Positions 11,028 to 18,833 of a DNA stretch of 64,000 nucleotides are shown one piece after another; the stretch's first letter is position 1; every line of letters begins with the position of its first letter. The notes beneath the pieces were generated by a model that saw only the letters and a list, made by a program, of their open reading frames with translations, was not told where the DNA came from and did no database searches. This DNA is from Pokkaliibacter plantistimulans (GTDB lineage: Bacteria; Pseudomonadota; Gammaproteobacteria; Pseudomonadales; Balneatricaceae), in the NCBI RefSeq assembly GCF_003194385.1, contig NZ_LAPT01000098.1:1-64000 (forward strand), in the 5' to 3' direction. Both the position numbers and the translations under genes were made by a program.

Positions 11028-11903
11028 ATGCCGTTGCGCGATTGGGCATTGGCCCTGCTTGCTAATACCGCCTGGGCCTTCAACTTTGTCGCGGGCAAGG
11101 AGGGGTCTGCACAGTTTGAGCCCCTGATGTTCACGGCCCTGCGCTTCAGCGTTGTGCTGTTGCTGCTGTTTCCCTTCCTCAAGATCATTCCCGGCCAGAT
11201 GAGCACCATAATCAAGATCGGTGCTTTGCTGGGCGTCGGGCATTTCAGCCTGATCTTTCTCGGGATCAACATGGCCGGCGGGGTGGGCGGTGTGGCCATC
11301 GCTACCCAGCTGTACGTGCCCTTTGCCACGCTGATGGCCTGGCTGTGGCTGGGTGAATTCATGACCGTGCAACGCTGGATGGGCACCTTTCTGGCTTTTG
11401 CCGGGGTGGTGCTGGTGGGGTTTGATCCGGAAGTGCTGAAATACTGGCAGGCGCTGTTGCTGGTCAGTATTGCAGGGCTGTTTATGGCGGTAGCGACCAT
11501 CTGGATGAAGCGCTTGCAGGGGGTAGGAATCTGGCAGCTGCAGGCCTGGATTGCTGCGGTCGCGACGCCCTGCCTGTGGACGCTGTCGCTGCTGTTCGAG
11601 CACCACCAGCTGCAGCTGCTGACCTCGGCGCACTGGTGGCAGTGGGCCGCACCGGTCTACTCGGCACTGGGTGCCACCCTCACCGGCCATGCCATTGTTT
11701 ACTATCTGGTGCAGCGTTATCCGGTCAGCCTGACCACACCGCTGCTGATGATCTCACCGATCATGGCGATCTTTATCGGCATCCTGCTCTACGGTGAAGA
11801 ACCGGGCTGGAAGCTGTGGGTCGGCGCGGCCATGACCCTCAGCGGCATCGGTGTGATCCATGCCCGGCTGCGTGGCCGCCGTCGCCCTCCTCGCCCGTCC
11901 TGA
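11028..11903 (+). CDS. EamA/DMT-superfamily transporter
   Basis: Inner-membrane permease of 291 residues with about ten hydrophobic segments in two EamA halves, the usual size for RhaT/YdcZ-like drug/metabolite transporters. The first half begins LANTAWAFNFVAGKEG, and the second ends ISPIMAIFIGILLYGEEP followed by a last helix and a basic tail. The substrate cannot be read from sequence; amino acids or related metabolites are typical for the family. ATG 11028 is preceded by CAGGAT. The last codons and the TGA stop lie in the first unit of a 42-bp tandem repeat, so the C-terminal end may have been altered by repeat formation. Confidence 0.9.
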   Translation: MPLRDWALALLANTAWAFNFVAGKEGSAQFEPLMFTALRFSVVLLLLFPFLKIIPGQMSTIIKIGALLGVGHFSLIFLGINMAGGVGGVAIATQLYVPFATLMAWLWLGEFMTVQRWMGTFLAFAGVVLVGFDPEVLKYWQALLLVSIAGLFMAVATIWMKRLQGVGIWQLQAWIAAVATPCLWTLSLLFEHHQLQLLTSAHWWQWAAPVYSALGATLTGHAIVYYLVQRYPVSLTTPLLMISPIMAIFIGILLYGEEPGWKLWVGAAMTLSGIGVIHARLRGRRRPPRPS

Positions 11904-12012
11904 TCGCGACTTATAGCGGACACTTGAACTCCTCGCCCGCTCTGGTCGTGACTTACAGCGGATACTTGAACTCCTCGCCCGCTCTGATCGTGACTTACAG
12001 CGGATACTTGAA
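11887..12012. repeat. 42-bp tandem repeat, three units
   Basis: Three adjacent units start at 11887, 11929 and 11971, each beginning CTCCTCGCCCG and ending GCGGAYACTTGAA. Units 2 and 3 differ at a single position; unit 1 carries a few more changes. The array spans the junction of two convergent genes. Unit 1 holds the stop of the DMT permease, and unit 3 holds the last six codons and stop of the GST-like gene. Units 1 and 2 therefore look like extra copies of that gene end made by tandem duplication. Confidence 0.93.
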
Positions 12013-12699
12013 ATAGTCCCGCAGTATCCGTTCGGACCAGGCCACCAGATTGGGATAGCCCTGCAGCACCTGCTTGCTGGGAATGCCCAGAGGGTCGCGG
12101 GCGATATTGGCAATCACCCCGAAACAGCTGGCATCGTAGCGGCTGGGCCGGTCACCGAATAGGAAGGGCTTGTCGCCCAGAACGTCGCTGACACACTGCA
12201 GATCCTGCTGCAACCGGCTGCGCCGCTCCGGCATGATCAACCGTCCCACCCCATGACCCCAGCAGTCGCGTTTGACCTTGTGCTGGAACAGCGCCGCCAC
12301 CAGCGGACGGATCAGCCAGGGCACGCTGGTGAAGAAGGCTTCGCGGGTGCGGGGCCAGGTCACCGGCACCAGCCAGCGCTCATACATCAGCATCCACGCC
12401 AGTGAGTAATCTGCCATCCGCGCCAGCAGATGCCCCTGCAGGCGCTGCTCTTCGCTCAGCGGTTGCAGGTGATCAGCGGCCGCCATCGGCTGCAGGGTAT
12501 CGAGAATGGTTTCTGACTCAGGGATCGACTGTTCACCGAGCTGAATAAAGGGCAGTTTGCCGCGTGGCCCGCGAAAGGAGGGGGTATGACGGACTTCATA
12601 GGGAATACCGGCCATGCGCAGGAAGGTCTCCACCTTCAGGCAATAGGGGCTGGCGTTGGGTAAGCCCAGCATGGCGGGAAATTGGTGCAGTATTACCAT
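11995..12699 (-). CDS. Glutathione S-transferase family protein
   Basis: Cytosolic GST-like protein of 234 residues. The N-terminal thioredoxin-fold half reads VILHQFPAMLGLPNASPYCL, with PNASPYCLK in the place of the glutathione-site helix, followed by LPFIQLGEQSIPESETILD, which carries the cis-proline and SES glutathione-binding signatures. The C-terminal half is helical with FLFGDRPSRYDASCFGV, a typical GST_C motif. ATG 12699 has AAGGA at the right distance. It is divergent from the M20 hydrolase and convergent with the DMT permease. Its last codons (YFKYPL) lie in a tandem-repeat unit. The physiological substrate is unknown. Confidence 0.88.
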   Translation of the reverse strand: MVILHQFPAMLGLPNASPYCLKVETFLRMAGIPYEVRHTPSFRGPRGKLPFIQLGEQSIPESETILDTLQPMAAADHLQPLSEEQRLQGHLLARMADYSLAWMLMYERWLVPVTWPRTREAFFTSVPWLIRPLVAALFQHKVKRDCWGHGVGRLIMPERRSRLQQDLQCVSDVLGDKPFLFGDRPSRYDASCFGVIANIARDPLGIPSKQVLQGYPNLVAWSERILRDYFKYPL

Positions 12700-12885
12700 G
12701 GTCCTTGGCGGCCTCTGTAAAAAAGCGGTTCATGCATCGGCATAAATACGTTCCGGGGCTGACCGTGGTCGCACGGCCGGCCCCCTGTTATACAGAAAAT
12801 CCGGTCGCCTGTGTTATAGCTGTCGTGGGATGGGGAGAGTATAAATGCTGGATTCATTCCGTCCGCCGCCCTTGCAGGAGCTCCC

Positions 12886-14139
12886 ATGACTCAGCCCGTC
12901 TCCGCCGACTTTTTGCCTTATTTGAACTGGATTGACGCGCAGCAGGAGGCGATGGTCGCCGATCTAATCCGGGTGGCGGAGATCAACTCCGGCAGTTACC
13001 ACACCGCGGGTGTCAATCAGGTGGCGGAGACCTTTGCCGAGCTGGCCGCCGGGCTGGGTGGCGACGTCAGCTGGCACGATCTGCCACCGCAGCAGGTCGT
13101 CAATGACAAGGGTGAGCTGACCGAACGTCCGCTGGGGCGTGCACTGCAGATCAGCAAACGCCCCGAGGCGCCGTTGCGGGTCTTTCTTTGCGGCCATCTG
13201 GATACCGTATTTCCCAAGGATTCCAGCTTTCAGCAGGTACGCTGGCTGGATGACAACACCCTCAACGGCCCCGGTGTGGCTGACCTCAAAGGCGGACTGG
13301 TGCTGATGCTGCGTGCCCTGCAGGCGTTCGAGAACAGCCCCTGGGCTGAGCAGCTGGGCTGGGACATCCTGTTCAACCCTGATGAAGAGATCGGCTCGCC
13401 CGGCTCCAGTGCCCTGTTCCCTCATTTCGCCGAACGTACCCAGGTTGGCCTGCTGTACGAGCCTGCCTACGCTGACGGCAATCTGGCTGGCGAGCGCAAG
13501 GGCAGCGGCAACTTCAGTGTGGTGGTGCGAGGCCGTGCTGCCCATGCCGGGCGCGAACATCATCTGGGCCGCAACGCCATCCGTGCACTGGCCGACTTCA
13601 CCAGCGCGCTGGATGACCTCAACGGTCAGCGAGCGGGGGTGACCATCAATCCCGGCTATGTCACTGGCGGTGGCCCGGTCAATATCGTCCCTGATCTGGC
13701 GGTGATGAAGTTCAACATCCGTCTGGAGAAGCCGGAAGATGAAGACTGGTGCTGGCAGCATATCCACCGTCTGCAGGCAGACATCAACAGCCGTGACGGT
13801 CTGACGCTGGAAGTGCACGGCGGCTTTGGCCGCAAACCCAAGGTGCTGTCACCGGCCAACCTGAAACTGGCGGAACTGGTGCGCGAATGCGGTCAGTCGC
13901 TGGGCCTGCAACTGGAATTCAAACCCACTGGCGGCTGCTGTGATGGCAACAATCTGGCCGCCTGTGGCTTGCCTAATATCGACACCCTTGGCATCGTCGG
14001 GGGCAAGATTCACTCCCATGAAGAATATGCCCGGGTCGATACCCTGGCCGAACGGTCCAAACTGACCGCCCTGATACTGCTGCGTCTGGCCACTGACACA
14101 GATCGCAGCTGGCTGCAGCCCTGCGCCGGGCAGTGCTGA
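12886..14139 (+). CDS. M20-family metallohydrolase heading the AST cluster
   Basis: Zinc-dependent amidohydrolase/peptidase of 417 residues, in the family that includes ArgE, DapE and carboxypeptidase G2. All expected metal ligands are visible: CGHLDTVF, GPGVADLKGG, NPDEEIGSPGS with the catalytic Glu pair, LYEPAYAD, and a late IHSHEEYARVD. A dimerisation lid (GRAAHAGREHHLGRNA) is also present. The gene lies 25 bases before astA on the same strand, so it is almost certainly in the AST operon. Because astE is not seen, an inferred role is hydrolysis of N-succinylglutamate, by analogy with the desuccinylase DapE; substrate proof is lacking. ATG 12886 follows CAGGAG. Confidence 0.88.
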   Translation: MTQPVSADFLPYLNWIDAQQEAMVADLIRVAEINSGSYHTAGVNQVAETFAELAAGLGGDVSWHDLPPQQVVNDKGELTERPLGRALQISKRPEAPLRVFLCGHLDTVFPKDSSFQQVRWLDDNTLNGPGVADLKGGLVLMLRALQAFENSPWAEQLGWDILFNPDEEIGSPGSSALFPHFAERTQVGLLYEPAYADGNLAGERKGSGNFSVVVRGRAAHAGREHHLGRNAIRALADFTSALDDLNGQRAGVTINPGYVTGGGPVNIVPDLAVMKFNIRLEKPEDEDWCWQHIHRLQADINSRDGLTLEVHGGFGRKPKVLSPANLKLAELVRECGQSLGLQLEFKPTGGCCDGNNLAACGLPNIDTLGIVGGKIHSHEEYARVDTLAERSKLTALILLRLATDTDRSWLQPCAGQC

Positions 14140-14164
14140 ACAGGCCGATAAGGAGCTTTTTGTT

Positions 14165-15247
14165 ATGTATGTTGTGCGTCCCATACAGTACGCCGACCTG
14201 CCTGCGCTGGAGCAGCTGGCTTCCCAGGCACCGGTAGGCACCACCACCCTGCCCAAGGATCGCGATACCCTGAGCAGCATGATTGCCGCCAGCCGTCAGG
14301 CTTTTCAGAGCGAGGTGGAGCAGCCCGGCCCCGAGCGCTACTACTTTGTGCTGGAAGAGCATGACACCGGCACGGTCATCGGTATCTCCGGGCTGGAAGC
14401 CGCCGTGGGCATGCGGGCACCGTTCTATTCCTACCGCGAACAGGTCGTGGTGCATGCCTCCAGTGATCTGCATATCCATAACCGCATCCCGGCGCTGTAC
14501 CTGTGTCAGGACTACACGGGCGCGACGCTGGTCTCGACGCTGTTTCTGGATCGCCAGCACAAGGTGCCAGCACAGCGGCAGCTGATGTCGCTGATACGTT
14601 TTCTGTTTCTGGCTGAACATCGCCAGCGCTTTGCCAAGACGGTATTTTCCGAGATTCGCGGGGTCACGGACGAACAGGGCCGCTCACCGTTCTGGGAAAG
14701 CCTTGGCCGGCATTTTTTCAGCATGGATTTCAGCCGTGCGGATCAGCTGACCTCGGTCTCCAACAAGGCCTTTATCGCCGAGCTGATGCCGCAGTATCCG
14801 GTCTATGTGCCGCTGCTCAGTGCTGAAGCGCAGGATGTGCTGGGTGTGCCGCATGATGATTCGCTGTTTGCCTACGGCCTGCTGGAAAACGAAGGCTTCG
14901 CCAATCAGGGCTACATCGACATCTTTGATGGCGGCCCCACCATTGAGTGTCAGGCGCGGATGATCCGCACCGTAGCGGAGTCCGCGCTGTATCAGGTGGT
15001 AATCGGCGACGTGAAGGATGCAAAGAATCAGGACGCATCCAGTGAAGAAGCGGGTGAGTATTTGGTGTGCAATACTCAGGTCAACGAGTTTCGTGGTATG
15101 CGGGTGGAAAGCCATGTGCTGCCAGCGACCACGGCCGGACAACCCGCCTCCCTGATGTTGAGCGCCGCCGAAGCGGCAGCGCTGCAGGTCAATAACGGGG
15201 ATCGGGTCCGCGCCGTCGCCCAGCCAGCCTTCCCGCGCATTCGTTGA
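14165..15247 (+). CDS. astA: Arginine N-succinyltransferase
   Basis: First step of the ammonia-producing arginine (AST) pathway: arginine + succinyl-CoA gives N2-succinylarginine. The 360-residue protein has the AstA/AruG hallmarks: MYVVRPIQYADLPALEQLA at the N-terminus, TTLPKDRDTL, FVLEEHDTGTVIGISG with the acetyltransferase fold, PFYSYREQVVVHAS, LCQDYTGATLVSTLFL, and FAKTVFSEIRGVTDEQGRSPFWES. Length is slightly above the roughly 340 usual, because of a C-terminal extension. A single astA is present, unlike the paired aruF/aruG subunits of pseudomonads. Strong ribosome site AAGGAG before ATG 14165. It is followed by a hairpin and then astD. Confidence 0.96.
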   Translation: MYVVRPIQYADLPALEQLASQAPVGTTTLPKDRDTLSSMIAASRQAFQSEVEQPGPERYYFVLEEHDTGTVIGISGLEAAVGMRAPFYSYREQVVVHASSDLHIHNRIPALYLCQDYTGATLVSTLFLDRQHKVPAQRQLMSLIRFLFLAEHRQRFAKTVFSEIRGVTDEQGRSPFWESLGRHFFSMDFSRADQLTSVSNKAFIAELMPQYPVYVPLLSAEAQDVLGVPHDDSLFAYGLLENEGFANQGYIDIFDGGPTIECQARMIRTVAESALYQVVIGDVKDAKNQDASSEEAGEYLVCNTQVNEFRGMRVESHVLPATTAGQPASLMLSAAEAAALQVNNGDRVRAVAQPAFPRIR

Positions 15248-15258
15248 GACCGCAAGAT

Positions 15259-15285
15259 ACTGCACGGCTCCGCAGGCCGTGCAGT
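15259..15285. promoter_or_regulatory. Intergenic hairpin between astA and astD
   Basis: ACTGCACGGC and GCCGTGCAGT form a perfect 10-bp stem with a 7-base loop, 11 bases after the astA stop. No T run follows, so it may act as an mRNA processing or stability element rather than a full terminator. Confidence 0.5.
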
Positions 15286-15475
15286 GTCAAGCCCGCCTCT
15301 CCCGCCACACCGGAACGTGTTCACGTTCTGACTCGCAGACCCGCATTTTTCCGGCATCAGTACGCCATGGCGTGCTGTGGAAACGGGGCAGACGAGCCTT
15401 TTGCTCCTCTGCCTGTCCATCCGATACAGCCTGTTAGCGACTGCCGTGCGCAGTGCACTTGATTGGGAGCATGGT

Positions 15476-16939
15476 ATGAAGGGTAAGCACTTTATCAACG
15501 GTCAGTGGGTTGAAGGCCAGGGTCATGCGCTGGTATCGCGCAACCCCGGCAATGGCGACAGCCTGTGGCAGATTGCCACCGCCACACCTGATCAGGTCAA
15601 CGCCGCCGTACTGGCTGCCCGTGCCGCCTTCCCCAGCTGGGCACTGCTCAGTTTTGAAGCCCGTGTTGCCATTGCCAATGCCTATGGTGAACTGCTGTCG
15701 CAGCACAAGGAGCGTATGGCGCAGGTCATTGCACAGGAGACCGGCAAGCCGCTGTGGGAAACCCGCACGGAAGTGCAGGCGATGATCGGCAAGATCGGCA
15801 TCTCCATCAACGCCTGTCTGGAACGTACCGGCACCAAGGAATCGGCGGCCCCCGGTGGCCGGGCGGTGCTGCGTCATCGTCCCCATGGCGTGGTAGCGGT
15901 GTTTGGCCCCTACAACTTCCCCGGTCACCTGCCCAATGGCCATATCGTCCCGGCCCTGCTGGCGGGTAATACCGTGGTCTTCAAGCCCAGCGAGCAAACG
16001 CCCTGGGTGGCGGAAGAAATGTTGAAACTCTGGCAGCAGGCGGGTTTGCCTGCCGGGGTGCTGAACCTGGTGCAGGGCGAAAAGGACACCGGCATTGCCC
16101 TGTCCAACCATCCTGAGCTGGATGGTCTGTTCTTTACCGGCTCCTCCCCCACTGGTCACCTGCTGCACCGTCAGTTCGCCGGTGAGCCCGGCAAGATTCT
16201 GGCGCTGGAAATGGGCGGCAACAATCCACTGATTCTGGGTGAAACCGACAAGCTCGACGAAGCCGTGCACGAGACCATTCTGTCGGCCTACATCACCAGC
16301 GGTCAGCGCTGCACCTGTGCCCGTCGCCTGCTGGTGCCGGAAGGTGAGCGCGGTGATCGCTTCATCAGCAAGCTGCTGGCCGCCATCGGCAAGATCGAGA
16401 TCGGTGCCTGGGATGCCGATGAGCAACCGTTCATGGGCAGCCTGATCAGTGAAGCGGCCGCCGACAGCATTGTCCGCGCGCAGGCAGAACTGGTCAGCCG
16501 TGGTGCCCGCGTACTGGCCGAAGTGCGTAAGCTGGAGCCCGGTACCGGTTATCTGACACCGGGCCTGATCGACTGCACCGGCATTGAGCTGCCGGACGAA
16601 GAGCATTTCGGCCCGCTGCTGAAAGTGATCCGGGTGCAGGATCTGGATCACGCCATCCGTGAAGCCAACAACACCCGTTACGGCTTGTCAGCCGGCATTC
16701 TCTGCGACAGCTATGACGAATATGAATACTTCCTGCTGCGTTCGCGCGCCGGCATTGTCAACTGGAACCGGCAGACCACCGGTGCCGCTTCCAACCAGCC
16801 CTTCGGCGGCATTGGCGCCTCCGGTAATCATCGCGCCAGCGCTTACTACGCGGCGGACTACTGTGCCTACCCGGTCGCCTCTATCGAGGTCGACAGCCTG
16901 AGTCTGCCTGCTCAGTACAGCCCCGGTCTGAAGCTGTAA
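15476..16939 (+). CDS. astD: Succinylglutamate-semialdehyde dehydrogenase
   Basis: NAD-dependent oxidation of N-succinylglutamate semialdehyde to N-succinylglutamate, fourth step of the AST pathway. The 487 residues match AstD (about 490). Aldehyde dehydrogenase signatures are clear: [31 protein letters not shown], the catalytic glutamate in LEMGGNNP, and the catalytic cysteine in [20 protein letters not shown] and the [16 protein letters not shown]-terminal signature are characteristic of AstD. I chose ATG 15476 ([11 protein letters not shown]), preceded by GGGAG; the frame is open further upstream to 15377 but that leader shows no family similarity. It is 228 bases after astA. Confidence 0.96.
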   Translation: MKGKHFINGQWVEGQGHALVSRNPGNGDSLWQIATATPDQVNAAVLAARAAFPSWALLSFEARVAIANAYGELLSQHKERMAQVIAQETGKPLWETRTEVQAMIGKIGISINACLERTGTKESAAPGGRAVLRHRPHGVVAVFGPYNFPGHLPNGHIVPALLAGNTVVFKPSEQTPWVAEEMLKLWQQAGLPAGVLNLVQGEKDTGIALSNHPELDGLFFTGSSPTGHLLHRQFAGEPGKILALEMGGNNPLILGETDKLDEAVHETILSAYITSGQRCTCARRLLVPEGERGDRFISKLLAAIGKIEIGAWDADEQPFMGSLISEAAADSIVRAQAELVSRGARVLAEVRKLEPGTGYLTPGLIDCTGIELPDEEHFGPLLKVIRVQDLDHAIREANNTRYGLSAGILCDSYDEYEYFLLRSRAGIVNWNRQTTGAASNQPFGGIGASGNHRASAYYAADYCAYPVASIEVDSLSLPAQYSPGLKL

Positions 16940-17048
16940 AAACCTGTTCATCCTCCGCTGCGCACCGGCCTTGAAAAGACCTCTTTGGCTGTGGCTGGCG
17001 AGAGTGAACCGGTTCTGAGGCAGAACAACAGTTAAAACGGAATGAATT

Positions 17049-17070
17049 CGCCGGGCACAGCTGCCCGGCG
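17049..17070. promoter_or_regulatory. Intergenic hairpin between astD and astB
   Basis: CGCCGGGCA and TGCCCGGCG form a perfect 9-bp stem with a 4-base loop, 30 bases upstream of the astB start. It has no T tract. It resembles the hairpin in the astA-astD gap in position and strength, though not in sequence. Confidence 0.5.
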
Positions 17071-17099
17071 TGACACGAGTTTGATGCGGAGTCTTTGCT

Positions 17100-18437
17100 A
17101 TGCGCGCCTTTGAAGCCAACTTTGACGGCCTGGTCGGCCCGACCCATAACTACGCCGGTTTGTCGTTCGGTAACGTAGCCTCCATGGGCAACGAAGCGGC
17201 GCCTTCCAACCCGAAGGAAGCGGCCAAACAGGGTCTGCAGAAGATGAAAGCGCTGGCGGATCTGGGCCTGTATCAGGGGGTACTGGCACCGCAGGAGCGT
17301 CCTGATGTGCATACCCTGCGCAAGCTTGGCTTCTCCGGCTCGGATGCCGAGGTGCTGGCTCAGGCTGCCAGACAAGCGCCCAAGGTGCTGGCAGCGGTGA
17401 GTTCGGCTTCGAGCATGTGGACGGCCAATGCAGCCACGGTGTCACCCAGTGCAGATACGGCCGATGGCCGGGTGCATTTCACCCCTGCCAATCTGGTCAA
17501 CAAGTTTCATCGCTCTACCGAGCATCCGGTCACGGGGCGAATCCTGCAGGCCATGTTCACTGATGAGCGCCATTTCGCCCATCATCCGGCATTGCCCAGC
17601 GTTGACCACTTCGGTGATGAAGGGGCGGCTAACCATACCCGCTTTGCCCAGCAGTACGGTGATGCAGGCGTGGAGTTCTTTGTGTTTGGCAAGTACGCCT
17701 TTGACAGCCGTCAGCCCGCGCCGCAGCGTTTCCCTGCCCGTCATACCTTTGAAGCTTCGCAAGCGGTGGCCCGTCTGCACGGTCTGAACCCGGCGAAGGT
17801 GGTGTATGCCCAGCAAAACCCGGCAGTGATTGATGCCGGTGTGTTCCATAACGATGTCATCGCCGTGGGTAACCTCAACGTCTCCTTCTACCATCAGGAA
17901 GCCTTCCTCAATACCGCTGAGGTCAACGCTCAGCTGCGCGCTGCCATGGGTGAAGGTGAGTTCCACTTCGTCGAAGTACCCACTGCCGAGGTGCCGGTGC
18001 TGGACGCGGTGAAGTCCTACCTGTTCAACTCTCAGCTGATCGCCCTGCCCGACGGCGGCATGGCCATCGTGGTGCCGGAAGAGTGCCGTAAAACTGCCAG
18101 TGTCTGGGCATATCTGAACAAGCTGGTGACGCTGGGAACGCCGATCAGGGAAGTGAAGGTCTTCAATCTGACCCAGTCCATGAGCAATGGTGGCGGCCCA
18201 GCCTGCCTGCGCCTGCGAGTGGTACTGAACGAGGCGGAGCAGGCAGCAGTAAATCCTGCGGTATGGATGAACGATGGCCTGTTCAGCCGCCTCAACGGCT
18301 GGGTAGATCGTCACTACCGTGACCGTCTGGTGGAAGCCGATCTGGCTGACCCGCAGCTGTTGCTGGAGTCCCGCACGGCACTGGATGAACTGACCGGCAT
18401 TCTTGCTCTGGGTGCGGTCTATCCGTTCCAGCGCTGA
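17100..18437 (+). CDS. astB: N-succinylarginine dihydrolase
   Basis: Hydrolyses N2-succinylarginine to N2-succinylornithine, two NH3 and CO2 (second AST step). The 445-residue product is within two residues of the E. coli enzyme. It starts [21 protein letters not shown], the AstB signature. It contains [40 protein letters not shown] with the catalytic histidine region, and the C-terminal [13 protein letters not shown] with the nucleophilic cysteine of the guanidine-modifying fold. ATG 17100 has GGAG about nine bases upstream. It is the last recognisable AST gene here. astC and astE are not in the window. Confidence 0.97.
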   Translation: MRAFEANFDGLVGPTHNYAGLSFGNVASMGNEAAPSNPKEAAKQGLQKMKALADLGLYQGVLAPQERPDVHTLRKLGFSGSDAEVLAQAARQAPKVLAAVSSASSMWTANAATVSPSADTADGRVHFTPANLVNKFHRSTEHPVTGRILQAMFTDERHFAHHPALPSVDHFGDEGAANHTRFAQQYGDAGVEFFVFGKYAFDSRQPAPQRFPARHTFEASQAVARLHGLNPAKVVYAQQNPAVIDAGVFHNDVIAVGNLNVSFYHQEAFLNTAEVNAQLRAAMGEGEFHFVEVPTAEVPVLDAVKSYLFNSQLIALPDGGMAIVVPEECRKTASVWAYLNKLVTLGTPIREVKVFNLTQSMSNGGGPACLRLRVVLNEAEQAAVNPAVWMNDGLFSRLNGWVDRHYRDRLVEADLADPQLLLESRTALDELTGILALGAVYPFQR

Positions 18438-18460
18438 GCGCCTGTCACGAGCTTCCATAG

Positions 18461-18496
18461 CCTCACCGGGTGTGCAGCACTCTGTGAGGTCTTTTA
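18461..18496 (+). terminator. Possible terminator after astB
   Basis: CCTCAC (18461-18466) pairs with GTGAGG (18484-18489), and a smaller GTGC-GCAC hairpin lies in the loop. The T-rich tract TCTTTTATATTTATTT follows. The stem is short, so this is only a moderate candidate. The remainder of the gap up to about 18830 shows no gene; it holds an AT-richer stretch around 18635-18650 that could be the promoter of the next gene. Confidence 0.45.
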
Positions 18497-18833
18497 TATT
18501 TATTTGGGCGCACTCCTGGTGCTATGGCGGTGGTTTTTTGCTGCCGACCTTACCGCTGATAGGGGTGTGTATCTCCGTGTGAATGTCTGTCACCTTTGGA
18601 GGCAGACTTGCCCTTTCCCCTGCCGCTTTGTGCTTTATTCTAGTTATAGACGTCAGTCATGCTGATGCGCCGCAACAGATCAGGGTTTGTTCCTTGATCC
18701 AGAGGCGCCACCTGAGGCAGACTGCGTGCGAGTTGTTTGTCGGTCATCCTTTAACACCGACAGATGAACCATTCCCTTGAAAGAGCGCAGCCGGTTGCAT
18801 GAAAGCCGGACATGCAGCCGAAGAGAGAGTGCA

